A DNA stretch of 11,688 nucleotides, from assembly GCA_964648365.1 (NCBI GenBank), contig CAZYLK010000188.1:1-11688 (forward strand), read 5' to 3'. This document shows, in pieces, positions 1 to 5,667 of the stretch. The notes beneath the pieces are model-generated. The model had not been told where the DNA came from and searched no databases. It saw only the letters and a program-made list of their open reading frames with translations. Source of the DNA: SURF-32 sp964648365 (GTDB lineage Bacteria > Planctomycetota > Phycisphaerae > UBA1845). Position 1 is the first letter of the stretch. Each line of letters begins with the position of its first letter. The translations under genes and the position numbers were made by a program.

Positions 1-100
1 TGCCTCGGCCTGTTCACATCCGAACGAGGAGAAACGAGAAAAACCGGAGTCAGGGCGGCAAAGACAACAAACAGCGGCATCCCGTATGCATGTCCCTCTT

Positions 101-136
101 CCCTTACTCCCTCACTCCCTTACTCCCTTACTCCCT
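101..136. repeat. Octamer tandem repeat with G-quadruplex potential on the minus strand
   Basis: About 4.5 copies of an 8-bp unit (CCCTTACT, with one CCCTCACT variant) lie 60 bp upstream of the queE start. On the minus strand this gives GGG runs at 133-135, 125-127, 117-119, 109-111 and 101-103, each separated by 5 nt. Further G runs flank it at 94-96 and 140-143. This satisfies the usual G3N1-7 quadruplex pattern with seven runs. The repeat can be read through in frame with queE but encodes only low-complexity sequence. Confidence 0.85.
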
Positions 137-196
137 CCGCCCCAGGCGCGACAACGGCTGCGAACTCAGCACCGCGCTCACTACGGATCCGCAAAG

Positions 197-886
197 ATGC
201 GTATCAACGAAATCTTCTACAGCATCCAGGGCGAAGGGAAGCTCGCGGGCGTCGCCAGCGTCTTCATCCGCACCACCGGCTGCAACCTGCGCTGCGTCTG
301 GTGCGACACGCCGGACACGTCGTGGGCGCCGACGGGCGAGTCGATGAGCGTTGCCCAGATCATGGACCGCCTGGCCGACTACCCCAGCCGCTTTGCCGTG
401 GTCACCGGCGGCGAGCCGATGATCGCCGACCGCATCAGCGAATTGACGTACGCCCTGCGTGACGGCGGCTATCACGTCACCATCGAGACGGCCGCCACCG
501 TTTACAAAGACGTCGCCTGCGATCTGGCGAGCCTCAGCCCCAAGCTGGAAAACTCCACGCCCTGGCAGCGCGACGACGGCCGCCACGCCGACGCCCACGA
601 GAAAAACCGCATCAACGTCGACACGATCCGCCGGTTCATCGCCACGTCGGCGGACTATCAGCTCAAGTTCGTCGTGAGTGAACCGTCGGACCTGCCCGAA
701 ATCCAGTTGCTGCTCACCCGCGTCGGCGACATCCCGCCGGAAAACGTCCTGCTCATGCCCGAAGGCGTGGACGAAGCCGGCATCGCTCCCAAGCGCCGCT
801 GGATCGCCGACCTCTGCAAGCAGTACGGCTACCGCTACTGCCCCCGCCTGCATCTGAAAATCTACGGTAACACCCGCGGCACGTGA
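197..886 (+). CDS. queE: 7-carboxy-7-deazaguanine synthase (radical SAM, QueE)
   Basis: QueE is a radical SAM enzyme that contracts the ring of 6-carboxytetrahydropterin to 7-carboxy-7-deazaguanine, in the cytosolic preQ0/queuosine pathway. The 229-residue protein opens with the family N-terminus RINEIFYSIQGEG. It then has the cluster-binding CxxxCxxC motif at C29, C33 and C36, followed directly by the typical DT. It also has TGGEP at about residues 70-74, an SPK motif near residue 116, and a C-terminal CPRLHLKIYGN segment. Length fits the family. An in-frame ATG at 86 would add 37 residues, mostly encoded by the octamer repeat, and no QueE begins that way, so the start is placed at 197. There is no clear Shine-Dalgarno sequence. 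The next gene begins 19 bp downstream but seems to have its own promoter. The identification is secure. Confidence 0.95.
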   Translation: MRINEIFYSIQGEGKLAGVASVFIRTTGCNLRCVWCDTPDTSWAPTGESMSVAQIMDRLADYPSRFAVVTGGEPMIADRISELTYALRDGGYHVTIETAATVYKDVACDLASLSPKLENSTPWQRDDGRHADAHEKNRINVDTIRRFIATSADYQLKFVVSEPSDLPEIQLLLTRVGDIPPENVLLMPEGVDEAGIAPKRRWIADLCKQYGYRYCPRLHLKIYGNTRGT

Positions 887-893
887 CTCGTGC

Positions 894-899
894 TACAAT
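894..899 (+). promoter_or_regulatory. Extended -10 element for a leaderless ROK kinase transcript
   Basis: TGCTACAAT (TGn plus a TACAAT hexamer, 4-5 of 6 matches to TATAAT) ends 6 nt before the ATG at 906. With normal -10 to start-site spacing, transcription would begin at or within a base or two of the ATG, giving a leaderless mRNA. No purine-rich ribosome-binding site exists between it and the ATG (only CCCCCC), which fits. No good -35 hexamer is visible 16-18 bp upstream, so activity would depend on the extended -10. This is an inference from sequence. Confidence 0.45.
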
Positions 900-905
900 C
901 CCCCC

Positions 906-1934
906 ATGCCAGCCGATCGCGACGAACCACTGGCCGCAGGCGTGGACCTCGGCGGGACGCATCTGAAGCTCGCCCTGGTGCGCCGTGACGGCACCGTCGC
1001 CGCCCGCAACGACGAGCCGATCCACACGGCCACCGGGCCGGACGCGGTGATCGCGCAGATCGCCGAACGGCTGCGGGCGCTGCTCGAAGCGAACGGCGTC
1101 GCCCGCGAGCGGCTCGTTGGCGTCGGTCTGGGCTGCCCGGGACCGCTCAGCCCGTCGCGCGGGCTGATTATTCGCATGGCCAACCTGCCCGGCTGGGACA
1201 ACGTGCCGATCTGCGCGCGGCTGTCCGAAGCGCTCGACCTGCCCGTCACGCTGGAAAACGACGGCAACGCGGCCGCGTTCGGCGAGTACTGGGCCGGCTA
1301 CCGGGGCGGCGAATCCCGGGCCGGCGATCGCGCCGGCGGCGACCTGGCGATGCTGACGCTGGGCACGGGCGTCGGGGGGGGGATCATCTTCAACGGGCGC
1401 GTCTGGCACGGCGCGATGGAAAACGCGGCAGAACTCGGTCACACCATTGTCATGCCCGGCGGGCTGGAATGCCCCTGCGGGCAACGCGGTTGCCTGGAGC
1501 GCTACGGCTCGGCCGCGGCCGTGGGACGGCGAGTTGAAGAGGCCGTCCGAGCCGGCGAGGCTTGTTCACTGTCAGCCGGCGGCGGCGATGCGACAAAGCC
1601 GATCGACTCGCAACGCGTCGCCCAGGGTGTGAAGGCCGGTGATCCACTCTGCCGCCGCATCTGGCAGGAAGCGTGCGACATGCTTGCCGTCGCCTGCGTC
1701 AACCTGCAACACACCGTCAACCCGCAGCGCATCCTGCTCGGCGGAGGAATGGCGCTGGCGGGCGACCTGCTGCTGCGGCCGGTGCGCGAAGCCTACGAGC
1801 GCCTCCGCTGGAAACTGCACGACGATCACGCCACGATCGAACTGGCCCGGCTCGGCTACGACGCAGGCGTCATCGGCGCGGCCGGTTGTGCATGGGTCGC
1901 CCATGAGGCCGGAGGGAGTAACGCTTCGGCATGA
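906..1934 (+). CDS. ROK-family sugar kinase (glucokinase-like)
   Basis: ROK kinases phosphorylate a hexose, usually glucose or an N-acyl hexosamine, with ATP in the cytosol. The 342-residue protein shows the phosphate-binding DLGGTHLK motif at residues 14-21, the catalytic-base motif ENDGNAAA (E117-N118-D119, with D119 the predicted base), and a glycine-rich GTGVGGGI segment. The ROK zinc site is complete: H179 in ELGH, then C189-P-C191-G-Q-R-G-C196-L-E. A second nucleotide-binding segment, ILLGGGMA, lies near residue 280. The intact zinc site argues for an enzyme rather than a ROK repressor, and there is no N-terminal helix-turn-helix. Sugar specificity cannot be read from these motifs; glucokinase is the most likely call. 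It follows queE by 19 bp and converges with the gene ending at 2054. Confidence 0.9.
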   Translation: MPADRDEPLAAGVDLGGTHLKLALVRRDGTVAARNDEPIHTATGPDAVIAQIAERLRALLEANGVARERLVGVGLGCPGPLSPSRGLIIRMANLPGWDNVPICARLSEALDLPVTLENDGNAAAFGEYWAGYRGGESRAGDRAGGDLAMLTLGTGVGGGIIFNGRVWHGAMENAAELGHTIVMPGGLECPCGQRGCLERYGSAAAVGRRVEEAVRAGEACSLSAGGGDATKPIDSQRVAQGVKAGDPLCRRIWQEACDMLAVACVNLQHTVNPQRILLGGGMALAGDLLLRPVREAYERLRWKLHDDHATIELARLGYDAGVIGAAGCAWVAHEAGGSNASA

Positions 1935-1971
1935 AAACGGCGGCAAGCGGCTCTCGGTAGAACGAACGAAA

Positions 1972-2015
1972 CGGGGAGCGGCCCCGACCGTCGCCGGTCG
2001 ATGCGCCGCTCCCCG
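1972..2015. terminator. Bidirectional hairpin between convergent genes
   Basis: A perfect 10-bp inverted repeat, CGGGGAGCGG (1972-1981) and CCGCTCCCCG (2006-2015), encloses a second perfect hairpin, CGACCG-TCGC-CGGTCG (1985-2000). It sits between the stops of the ROK kinase and the opposing secretin_N-type gene. On the minus strand it is followed by a loosely T-rich stretch (GTTTCGTTCGTT). The plus side has only ACTTTT about 5 nt away. A shared terminator is the simplest reading, but the U-tracts are imperfect. Confidence 0.55.
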
Positions 2016-2053
2016 CTCATCACTTTTCAACCCGCGGATGCTCGACCCGCCGC

Positions 2054-3043
2054 TCAGCGAGCCTCGCGCGTCACGCGGATGACCAGGATCATCGCCCCGC
2101 CGAGGTTCGCGCCGGACGGGTTGGCGGCCAGCACGACGTATTCGTTGAGCGGCGTCGTCACCTCGGTCTCCAGTGAAAACGCGGTGAAGTTGGCCGTGCC
2201 GGCGCCCTCTTTGCGTGTCCCTCGAACCGCCGTGTTCACCGCAAGCCGCACCGCCTCGCCGTCCCCACGCTCCTGGGCCTCGCCGCTTACGTCGAAGTTC
2301 AGCGTCGTCTTTTCGTCGATTCCCACCGGCCATGCCTGGCGGAACCCCGCCGACGGGTCGGCCATGACGCTCGCCGGGGAGACCAGCGTGAGGCCCGTGA
2401 AGCCGCTTTCGGCCATCGCTGCCGCCACAGGCTTCAGCGCCGCCGGCAATGGCGCGCCGCCCGGCACCGATTCGCCCGTAAACGACGCCGCCAGGAAGTA
2501 GAAGGTCAGTTTGAGCGACGACGGCTCGGCGGCCTTCGGCTGCGGTGCGGCCACGTCCAGACCCTTGACGAGTTGAAGAGCTCGAAGAATCTCCTGGTCA
2601 GGACCGCTCAGGACGACGGCGTTGTTTCGCGCGTCCGACGCGATCCGCAGGTGCGGACCTGATCTTTGAACCTGCACCGTGCTCTGCAGCACGCTTTGCA
2701 CGTCCCGCGCCGAAGCGTACTGGAGCTTTACGACCTCCTGCCGCAGCGCGGACGACGCTCCGCCGGGCTTGTCCAGCTTCGCTGCCAGCGCCGCCAGTTC
2801 GTCGACGTGCTGCGACAGTCCGCGCAGGATGAGCTCATTGCTCGCCGACACCACGACGACCCGCGTCTGCGTCGCCAGTCCATCGAGCGCCGCCGCCACG
2901 TCCGAAGCGTCCGCGTGCGACAGCCCGATGACCTGCGTGGACCAGGAAAGCGGCTCCTGTGCTTCCGCGTCCTGGGCCGGGAAGCACGGCGCCAGAGTGC
3001 CGGCCGTCAGCACCATCAACAACAGATGACTGGTCAGAATCAT
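2054..3043 (-). CDS. Exported protein with two secretin_N-like repeats
   Basis: This 329-residue protein has no assigned function. An N-terminal hydrophobic stretch (residues 2-19) looks like a signal peptide. C20 is preceded by LAP, a poor lipobox. Two related alpha/beta units follow, at about residues 36-91 and 102-163. Each has the pattern 'xxIxLxxAxAxDVxxxL ... VVVxxxxNxLILxGxxxxxxxLxxLxxxLD', which is the secretin_N/NolW fold of secretin periplasmic domains. The remaining half (about 175-329) is beta-rich and ends in an ILVIRVTREAR strand. No secretin pore domain is present, so it is probably not an outer-membrane channel itself. The start is set at 3043 by AAGGAG 7 nt upstream and by the signal peptide; an in-frame ATG at 3082 lacks both. 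It lies 125 bp after the anti-sigma gene on the same strand and may be co-transcribed. Family resemblance is moderately sure, role unknown. Confidence 0.8.
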   Translation of the reverse strand: MILTSHLLLMVLTAGTLAPCFPAQDAEAQEPLSWSTQVIGLSHADASDVAAALDGLATQTRVVVVSASNELILRGLSQHVDELAALAAKLDKPGGASSALRQEVVKLQYASARDVQSVLQSTVQVQRSGPHLRIASDARNNAVVLSGPDQEILRALQLVKGLDVAAPQPKAAEPSSLKLTFYFLAASFTGESVPGGAPLPAALKPVAAAMAESGFTGLTLVSPASVMADPSAGFRQAWPVGIDEKTTLNFDVSGEAQERGDGEAVRLAVNTAVRGTRKEGAGTANFTAFSLETEVTTPLNEYVVLAANPSGANLGGAMILVIRVTREAR

Positions 3044-3050
3044 AGCGTAT

Positions 3051-3056
3051 CTCCTT
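3051..3056 (-). promoter_or_regulatory. Shine-Dalgarno AAGGAG deciding the start at 3043
   Basis: AAGGAG on the minus strand with a 7-nt spacer to the ATG at 3043. The same AAGGAGAT string and spacing recur ahead of the peptidase gene at 8346, which supports this as the preferred strong ribosome-binding site of the organism. Confidence 0.8.
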
Positions 3057-3168
3057 ATTCTCGTGTCTGCTGATTCACGCACCGCCCCATCCGTGACCGA
3101 TCACCCACCACCGGCCGGGCAATTGCGCACCTTGCCACGCGCCGCCGGACAGCGATCCAATCGGTCGC

Positions 3169-3708
3169 TTATGAAGCGCCGCTTGCTTCGCCTGACTCCA
3201 CCATTGGATACAGGCAGTACACTTTCACACCCGGTTGACTCGTCTTCGCCTCCAGGGCCAGATACCGGTCGGACGTCTGTCCCGTCAGCACGACCCGCGT
3301 CGCCACGACCGGACGCGCATCGATCTTGCCGGGCGGCGCCAACGAGTCCGGCGGCGGAGGCGCGTCTTCAAGCCCCGAACGATCCCGGTTAACGAGTTTC
3401 CCCCCCCCGCCGTCGATCAGACCGCGCGTCATCCACGCAAGCCCCACCGCCGCCGCAACCATCGCCGCCGCCAGCCACACGCGCCGCCGCGGCACCCATC
3501 GCCGGAGTCGCACCGGCCGAGGCTCGCGCCGGGCCGTGACGCCCTCCGACTCGAAACGCAGTTCGTCCAGCATCCCGTCGATGGCCGACATCTGCTCGAC
3601 GTATGCGCGACATTCTCCGCAATCCGCCACGTGAGCCGCAGCGCCCGCATCCAAAGCGCCCCCATCGCGCGCGTCGTGCCATGCCTGTCTTGCCTGTTCG
3701 CAGTTCAT
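3169..3708 (-). CDS. Zinc-finger (ZAS-type) anti-sigma factor, membrane-anchored
   Basis: This 179-residue protein has an N-terminal anti-sigma zinc domain. C3, H26, C30 and C33 form the H-x3-C-x2-C signature (HVADCGEC) of zf-HC2/ZAS anti-sigma factors. These hold an ECF sigma factor at the membrane until a signal releases it. A basic stretch (about 64-76, many Arg) precedes one transmembrane segment at about residues 77-93. The remaining ~85 residues should lie outside the cytoplasm, include a Pro-rich linker (DAPPPPDSLAPP), and carry no recognised domain. The start overlaps the sigma gene stop as ATGA, indicating translational coupling. GAGG lies 5 nt upstream of the ATG. Partner assignment to the adjacent sigma factor follows from the overlap and is very likely. 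Confidence 0.88.
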   Translation of the reverse strand: MNCEQARQAWHDARDGGALDAGAAAHVADCGECRAYVEQMSAIDGMLDELRFESEGVTARREPRPVRLRRWVPRRRVWLAAAMVAAAVGLAWMTRGLIDGGGGKLVNRDRSGLEDAPPPPDSLAPPGKIDARPVVATRVVLTGQTSDRYLALEAKTSQPGVKVYCLYPMVESGEASGAS

Positions 3709-4289
3709 GGTGACCTCGTTTCCGCCGCATCGCTCCCCCGGCCGGCCCAGTCCGGATGCCGCTCCAGCATCAGCCGCCGCAGCGTTTCGCGCCCATTGCG
3801 GGTCTGCACACGAACGGTCGATTCTGTGATGCCGAGCACGTCGGCGATCTCGGCGACTTCAAGTCCCTCCAAGTGCCTCAGGACGATGACCTCGCGCTGT
3901 CGATCCGGCAGATCGGCGATCAGCATCCGAATCATCTCCAGCGAATCGCCTTCGTCCGATGCCGACGGCACCACGTCCTGCGTCGCTCGGTACTCCGCCA
4001 GCCGAGTTTCGAGCGATCGTCGCGCGGCCGTACGTCGGCCCAGCAAGTGACACTGCTGGACGACGATCCGCCGCACCCAGGCCCACCACCTGGCGGGATC
4101 GCGAAGCTGGCCCCGATGCCGCTCGCATTCGACCAGCGCCTCCTGCACGGCGTCCTCGGCGTCCTCACGGTTCCACGCGAACCGGTACGCCAGACGCACG
4201 AGTCGATCGCGTGCATCCTGCGAGACTGTTTCGGGCTTTTGAACGTCGTCCACGCGCCTCGCCTGCACGCCTGTTCCACTCGCGGCCAC
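3705..4289 (-). CDS. ECF-family RNA polymerase sigma factor
   Basis: The 194-residue protein has only sigma regions 2 and 4, as in the extracytoplasmic-function class. Region 2 spans about residues 27-90, with the core-binding stretch REDAEDAVQEALVEC at 41-55. Region 4 spans about 117-172, with LPDRQREVIVLRHLEGLEVAEIADVLGITESTVRVQ; the last part is the -35-recognising helix-turn-helix. It should redirect RNA polymerase to envelope- or stress-related promoters and be held by the anti-sigma factor encoded by the next gene, which it overlaps by 4 bp. The start is a GTG at 4289 with a weak AGGCAGG-like sequence. A GTG 12 codons later is also possible, since the first ~20 residues are not conserved sigma sequence. 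The gene is divergent from folE. ECF subgroup and regulon cannot be told from sequence alone. Confidence 0.92.
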   Translation of the reverse strand: MAASGTGVQARRVDDVQKPETVSQDARDRLVRLAYRFAWNREDAEDAVQEALVECERHRGQLRDPARWWAWVRRIVVQQCHLLGRRTAARRSLETRLAEYRATQDVVPSASDEGDSLEMIRMLIADLPDRQREVIVLRHLEGLEVAEIADVLGITESTVRVQTRNGRETLRRLMLERHPDWAGRGSDAAETRSP

Positions 4290-4353
4290 CTGCCTGATGC
4301 GCTCCGGCCGGCTGCCGTTTAGGCTGGGGGCACAGATGCGTCTGCCTCTCTAA

Positions 4354-4374
4354 CGGGTACTAACCTCATACCCG
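4354..4374. promoter_or_regulatory. Operator-like palindrome between the sigma factor and folE genes
   Basis: A perfect inverted repeat, CGGGTA (4354-4359), 9-nt spacer, TACCCG (4369-4374), lies in the 286-bp divergent intergenic region, 65 bp upstream of the sigma GTG. Two 6-bp half-sites 15 bp centre to centre could bind a dimeric regulator or form a short hairpin in a leader. No regulator gene in the window points to a specific binder. Confidence 0.35.
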
Positions 4375-4458
4375 CGAGATCGGCGTATGACGCAAGCCGG
4401 CTCGGCGGTGGCCGCGTCGAGACGCCGGTCGGTGGCACGTGAGGGGTCTGCGCGGTCT

Positions 4459-4487
4459 TTGCCCCGGCGGGAGAGGATTCCTAAGCT
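4459..4487 (+). promoter_or_regulatory. Possible folE promoter
   Basis: TTGCCC (4459-4464), 17-bp spacer, TAAGCT (4482-4487). The -35 matches 4 of 6 and the -10 only 3 of 6 consensus bases. The position would give a folE leader of about 80 nt. Weak evidence; listed because spacing is ideal and no better site is seen on this strand. Confidence 0.25.
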
Positions 4488-4575
4488 ACCGACGTGTTCG
4501 GACGCCGTCCGGGCCGAATCTGACTCATCCGCTACGCGGCCGGCCCCCGACGGGCTGACCCCGGACCGACAAATC

Positions 4576-5129
4576 ATGGACCTCGAACGCATCGAGAAGG
4601 CCGTCCGAGAAATTCTGATCGGCATCGGCGAGGATCCCGACCGCGAGGGGCTGCAGAAGACGCCGTCGCGTGTCGCCCGGATGTACGCCGAACTCTGTGC
4701 CGGCCTGACGCAGGATCCGACGCAACTGGTCGCCACGTCGTTCACCGAAACGTACGACGAACTCGTCGTCCTCCGCGACATCGCTTTCAACTCTCTCTGT
4801 GAGCACCACCTCATGCCCTTCCAGGGCAAGGCGCACGTCGCCTATCTGCCGGACGGCGTCGTCGTCGGCATCTCCAAACTCGCCCGCGTCGTGGATGCCT
4901 TCGCCGCCCGGCCGCAGGTTCAGGAACGTCTGACCCAGCAGATCGCTACGTTGCTCATGGATAAGTTGCAGGCCAAGGGGGTCGCGGTCGTTATCGAGGC
5001 CACCCATGCATGTATGACCTGCCGCGGCATCCGCAAGCCCGGCAGCGTCATGGTTACGTCTGCGATGCAGGGGTTGTGCCGCAGCGACCCGCGCACCCGC
5101 AGCGAAGTGCTGTCGCTGCTTCACGGCCT
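4576..5129 (+). CDS. folE: GTP cyclohydrolase I, 3' end lost in assembly gap
   Basis: FolE converts GTP to 7,8-dihydroneopterin triphosphate, the first step of folate synthesis and also of the QueD-QueE-QueC route to 7-deazaguanines. The visible 184 residues cover almost the whole enzyme. Zinc ligands are C75 and H78 in SLCEHHLMPF, and C146 in HACMTCRGI. The ISKLARVVDAFAARPQVQERLTQQIA helix and the RGIRKPGS signature are intact. The sequence runs into the gap at SEVLSLLHGL, where family members end within a few residues, so only the last codons and the stop are missing. The ATG at 4576 gives the normal N-terminus (LERIEKAVREILIGIGEDP.REGL..TP). The reading frame is open further upstream to 4387, but that stretch shows no homology. 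queE is about 3.7 kb upstream, a functional though not operonic link. Confidence 0.94.
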
Positions 5130-5229
5130 NNNNNNNNNNNNNNNNNNNNNNNNNNNNNNNNNNNNNNNNNNNNNNNNNNNNNNNNNNNNNNNNNNNNNNN
5201 NNNNNNNNNNNNNNNNNNNNNNNNNNNNN
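5130..5229. other. Assembly gap (100 N)
   Basis: Exactly 100 unknown bases. A round 100 is the usual placeholder for a join of unknown size, so the true distance between folE and the sequence to the right is not known and genes could be missing here. Long open reading frames that cross the N run are artefacts. Confidence 0.97.
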
Positions 5230-5268
5230 GCCGATGGGGCAAAACACGCAGGCTCGAAGTCGGCGCAT

Positions 5269-5386
5269 AAAAGTGCCGCGCCACCACCCACGTACGGGCA
5301 CAGAGGAACGGGCGGTGCGCGGCGTGCGACGTTCAGTAACCGTCCAGGTACGGGCACAGAGGAACGGACGGCTACCTCTGCATCGG
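5269..5386 (-). ncRNA. Candidate small RNA with two hairpins carrying the same 20-nt loop
   Basis: Predicted transcript of about 118 nt on the minus strand, from a start near 5386 (7 nt after a TATAGT -10) to a T-run at 5272-5269. Two hairpins are seen. Hairpin A pairs 5335-5345 with 5366-5376, 11 pairs. Hairpin B pairs 5276-5289 with 5310-5322, 13 pairs and one bulged base at 5282. Each closes a 20-nt loop (5346-5365 and 5290-5309) that differs at only one base; in RNA sense it begins GUUCCUCUGUGCCCGUAC. The stems differ in sequence but both pair. The plus-strand A/C mismatches (5339/5372, 5335/5376, 5286/5313) all become G-U pairs in the minus-strand RNA, which favours this strand. Hairpin B followed by CACTTTT could serve as the terminator. 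No family is recognised, and no coding sequence is visible in it. Confidence 0.5.
5292..5367. repeat. 20-bp direct repeat, two copies 56 bp apart
   Basis: GTACGGGCACAGAGGAACGG occurs identically at 5292-5311 and 5348-5367. Flanking bases are not conserved apart from a few (for example CGG two bases later), so this is not a simple tandem duplication of a longer unit. The copies form the apical loops of the two hairpins described for the candidate small RNA. They lie 63 bp from the assembly gap, and further copies may lie inside it. Confidence 0.95.
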
Positions 5387-5392
5387 CCTGTA

Positions 5393-5421
5393 ACTATATC
5401 CGAGACCTCCCACCTTGTCCA
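5393..5421 (-). promoter_or_regulatory. Sigma70-type promoter firing toward the gap
   Basis: On the minus strand TGGACA (5421-5416), a 17-bp spacer, then TATAGT (5398-5393). Each hexamer matches consensus at 5 of 6 positions and spacing is ideal, making this the best promoter match noticed in the window. No minus-strand coding gene with a ribosome-binding site follows before the gap; the only downstream structure is the pair of hairpins. Confidence 0.6.
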
Positions 5422-5582
5422 GCGCGTCAAACGCGGATTTTGCATTTTCATGCGCGATCCGAAATCCCGGCGGCACCGAAGGTTGCGCCACAACCGGCGG
5501 TACGGCCGATATGCGGTTTGTTCCCACTCTCCCCGTCTCCGTTGCGATGCGCAGTGGCCCGCCGCAGACGCCCTCCGGGCAG
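5422..5582. other. Intergenic stretch, no gene seen
   Basis: Together with the candidate small RNA and the peptidase terminator, this makes up the gene-free region between the gap and 5667. It holds a small perfect hairpin CGCGT-CAA-ACGCG (5423-5435) followed on the plus strand by GATTTTGCATTTT. That could be a weak terminator for plus-strand transcription coming from folE. Open frames across it have no start signals and run over the terminator at 5583-5617, so none is called. Confidence 0.5.
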
Positions 5583-5617
5583 AAAAAAGCCCCGGCCATC
5601 GCGAGGACGGCCGGGGC
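5583..5617 (-). terminator. Strong intrinsic terminator of the secreted peptidase gene
   Basis: On the minus strand GCCCCGGCC (5617-5609), an 11-nt loop and GGCCGGGGC (5597-5589) form a perfect 9-bp GC-only stem followed at once by six T (5588-5583). It lies 51 bp past the stop at 5668 and is a textbook Rho-independent terminator. Confidence 0.93.
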
Positions 5618-5667
5618 GGTTCACTGACTGGCGCTCGGCTGAGCCTGAATCGGGGGATCCCGCGACC

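Noticed and set aside
128..853. Long minus-strand open frame antisense to queE
   Set aside because: Shadow of a GC-rich gene; no family motifs, and queE on the plus strand has all its catalytic motifs.
5230..5268. Start of a minus-strand gene (ATG at 5268, reading MRRLRACVFCPIG) entering the gap
   Set aside because: No ribosome-binding site precedes the ATG, only 13 codons are visible, and it lies directly after the hairpin and T-run that look like a terminator.
5292..5367. CRISPR array or CsrA-binding sponge reading of the 20-bp repeats
   Set aside because: Only two copies, with a 36-bp interval and the repeat itself inside a loop rather than forming its own palindrome; no cas genes are in the window. 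The GGA in the plus-strand loop would suit CsrA, but strand evidence favours the minus-strand RNA.
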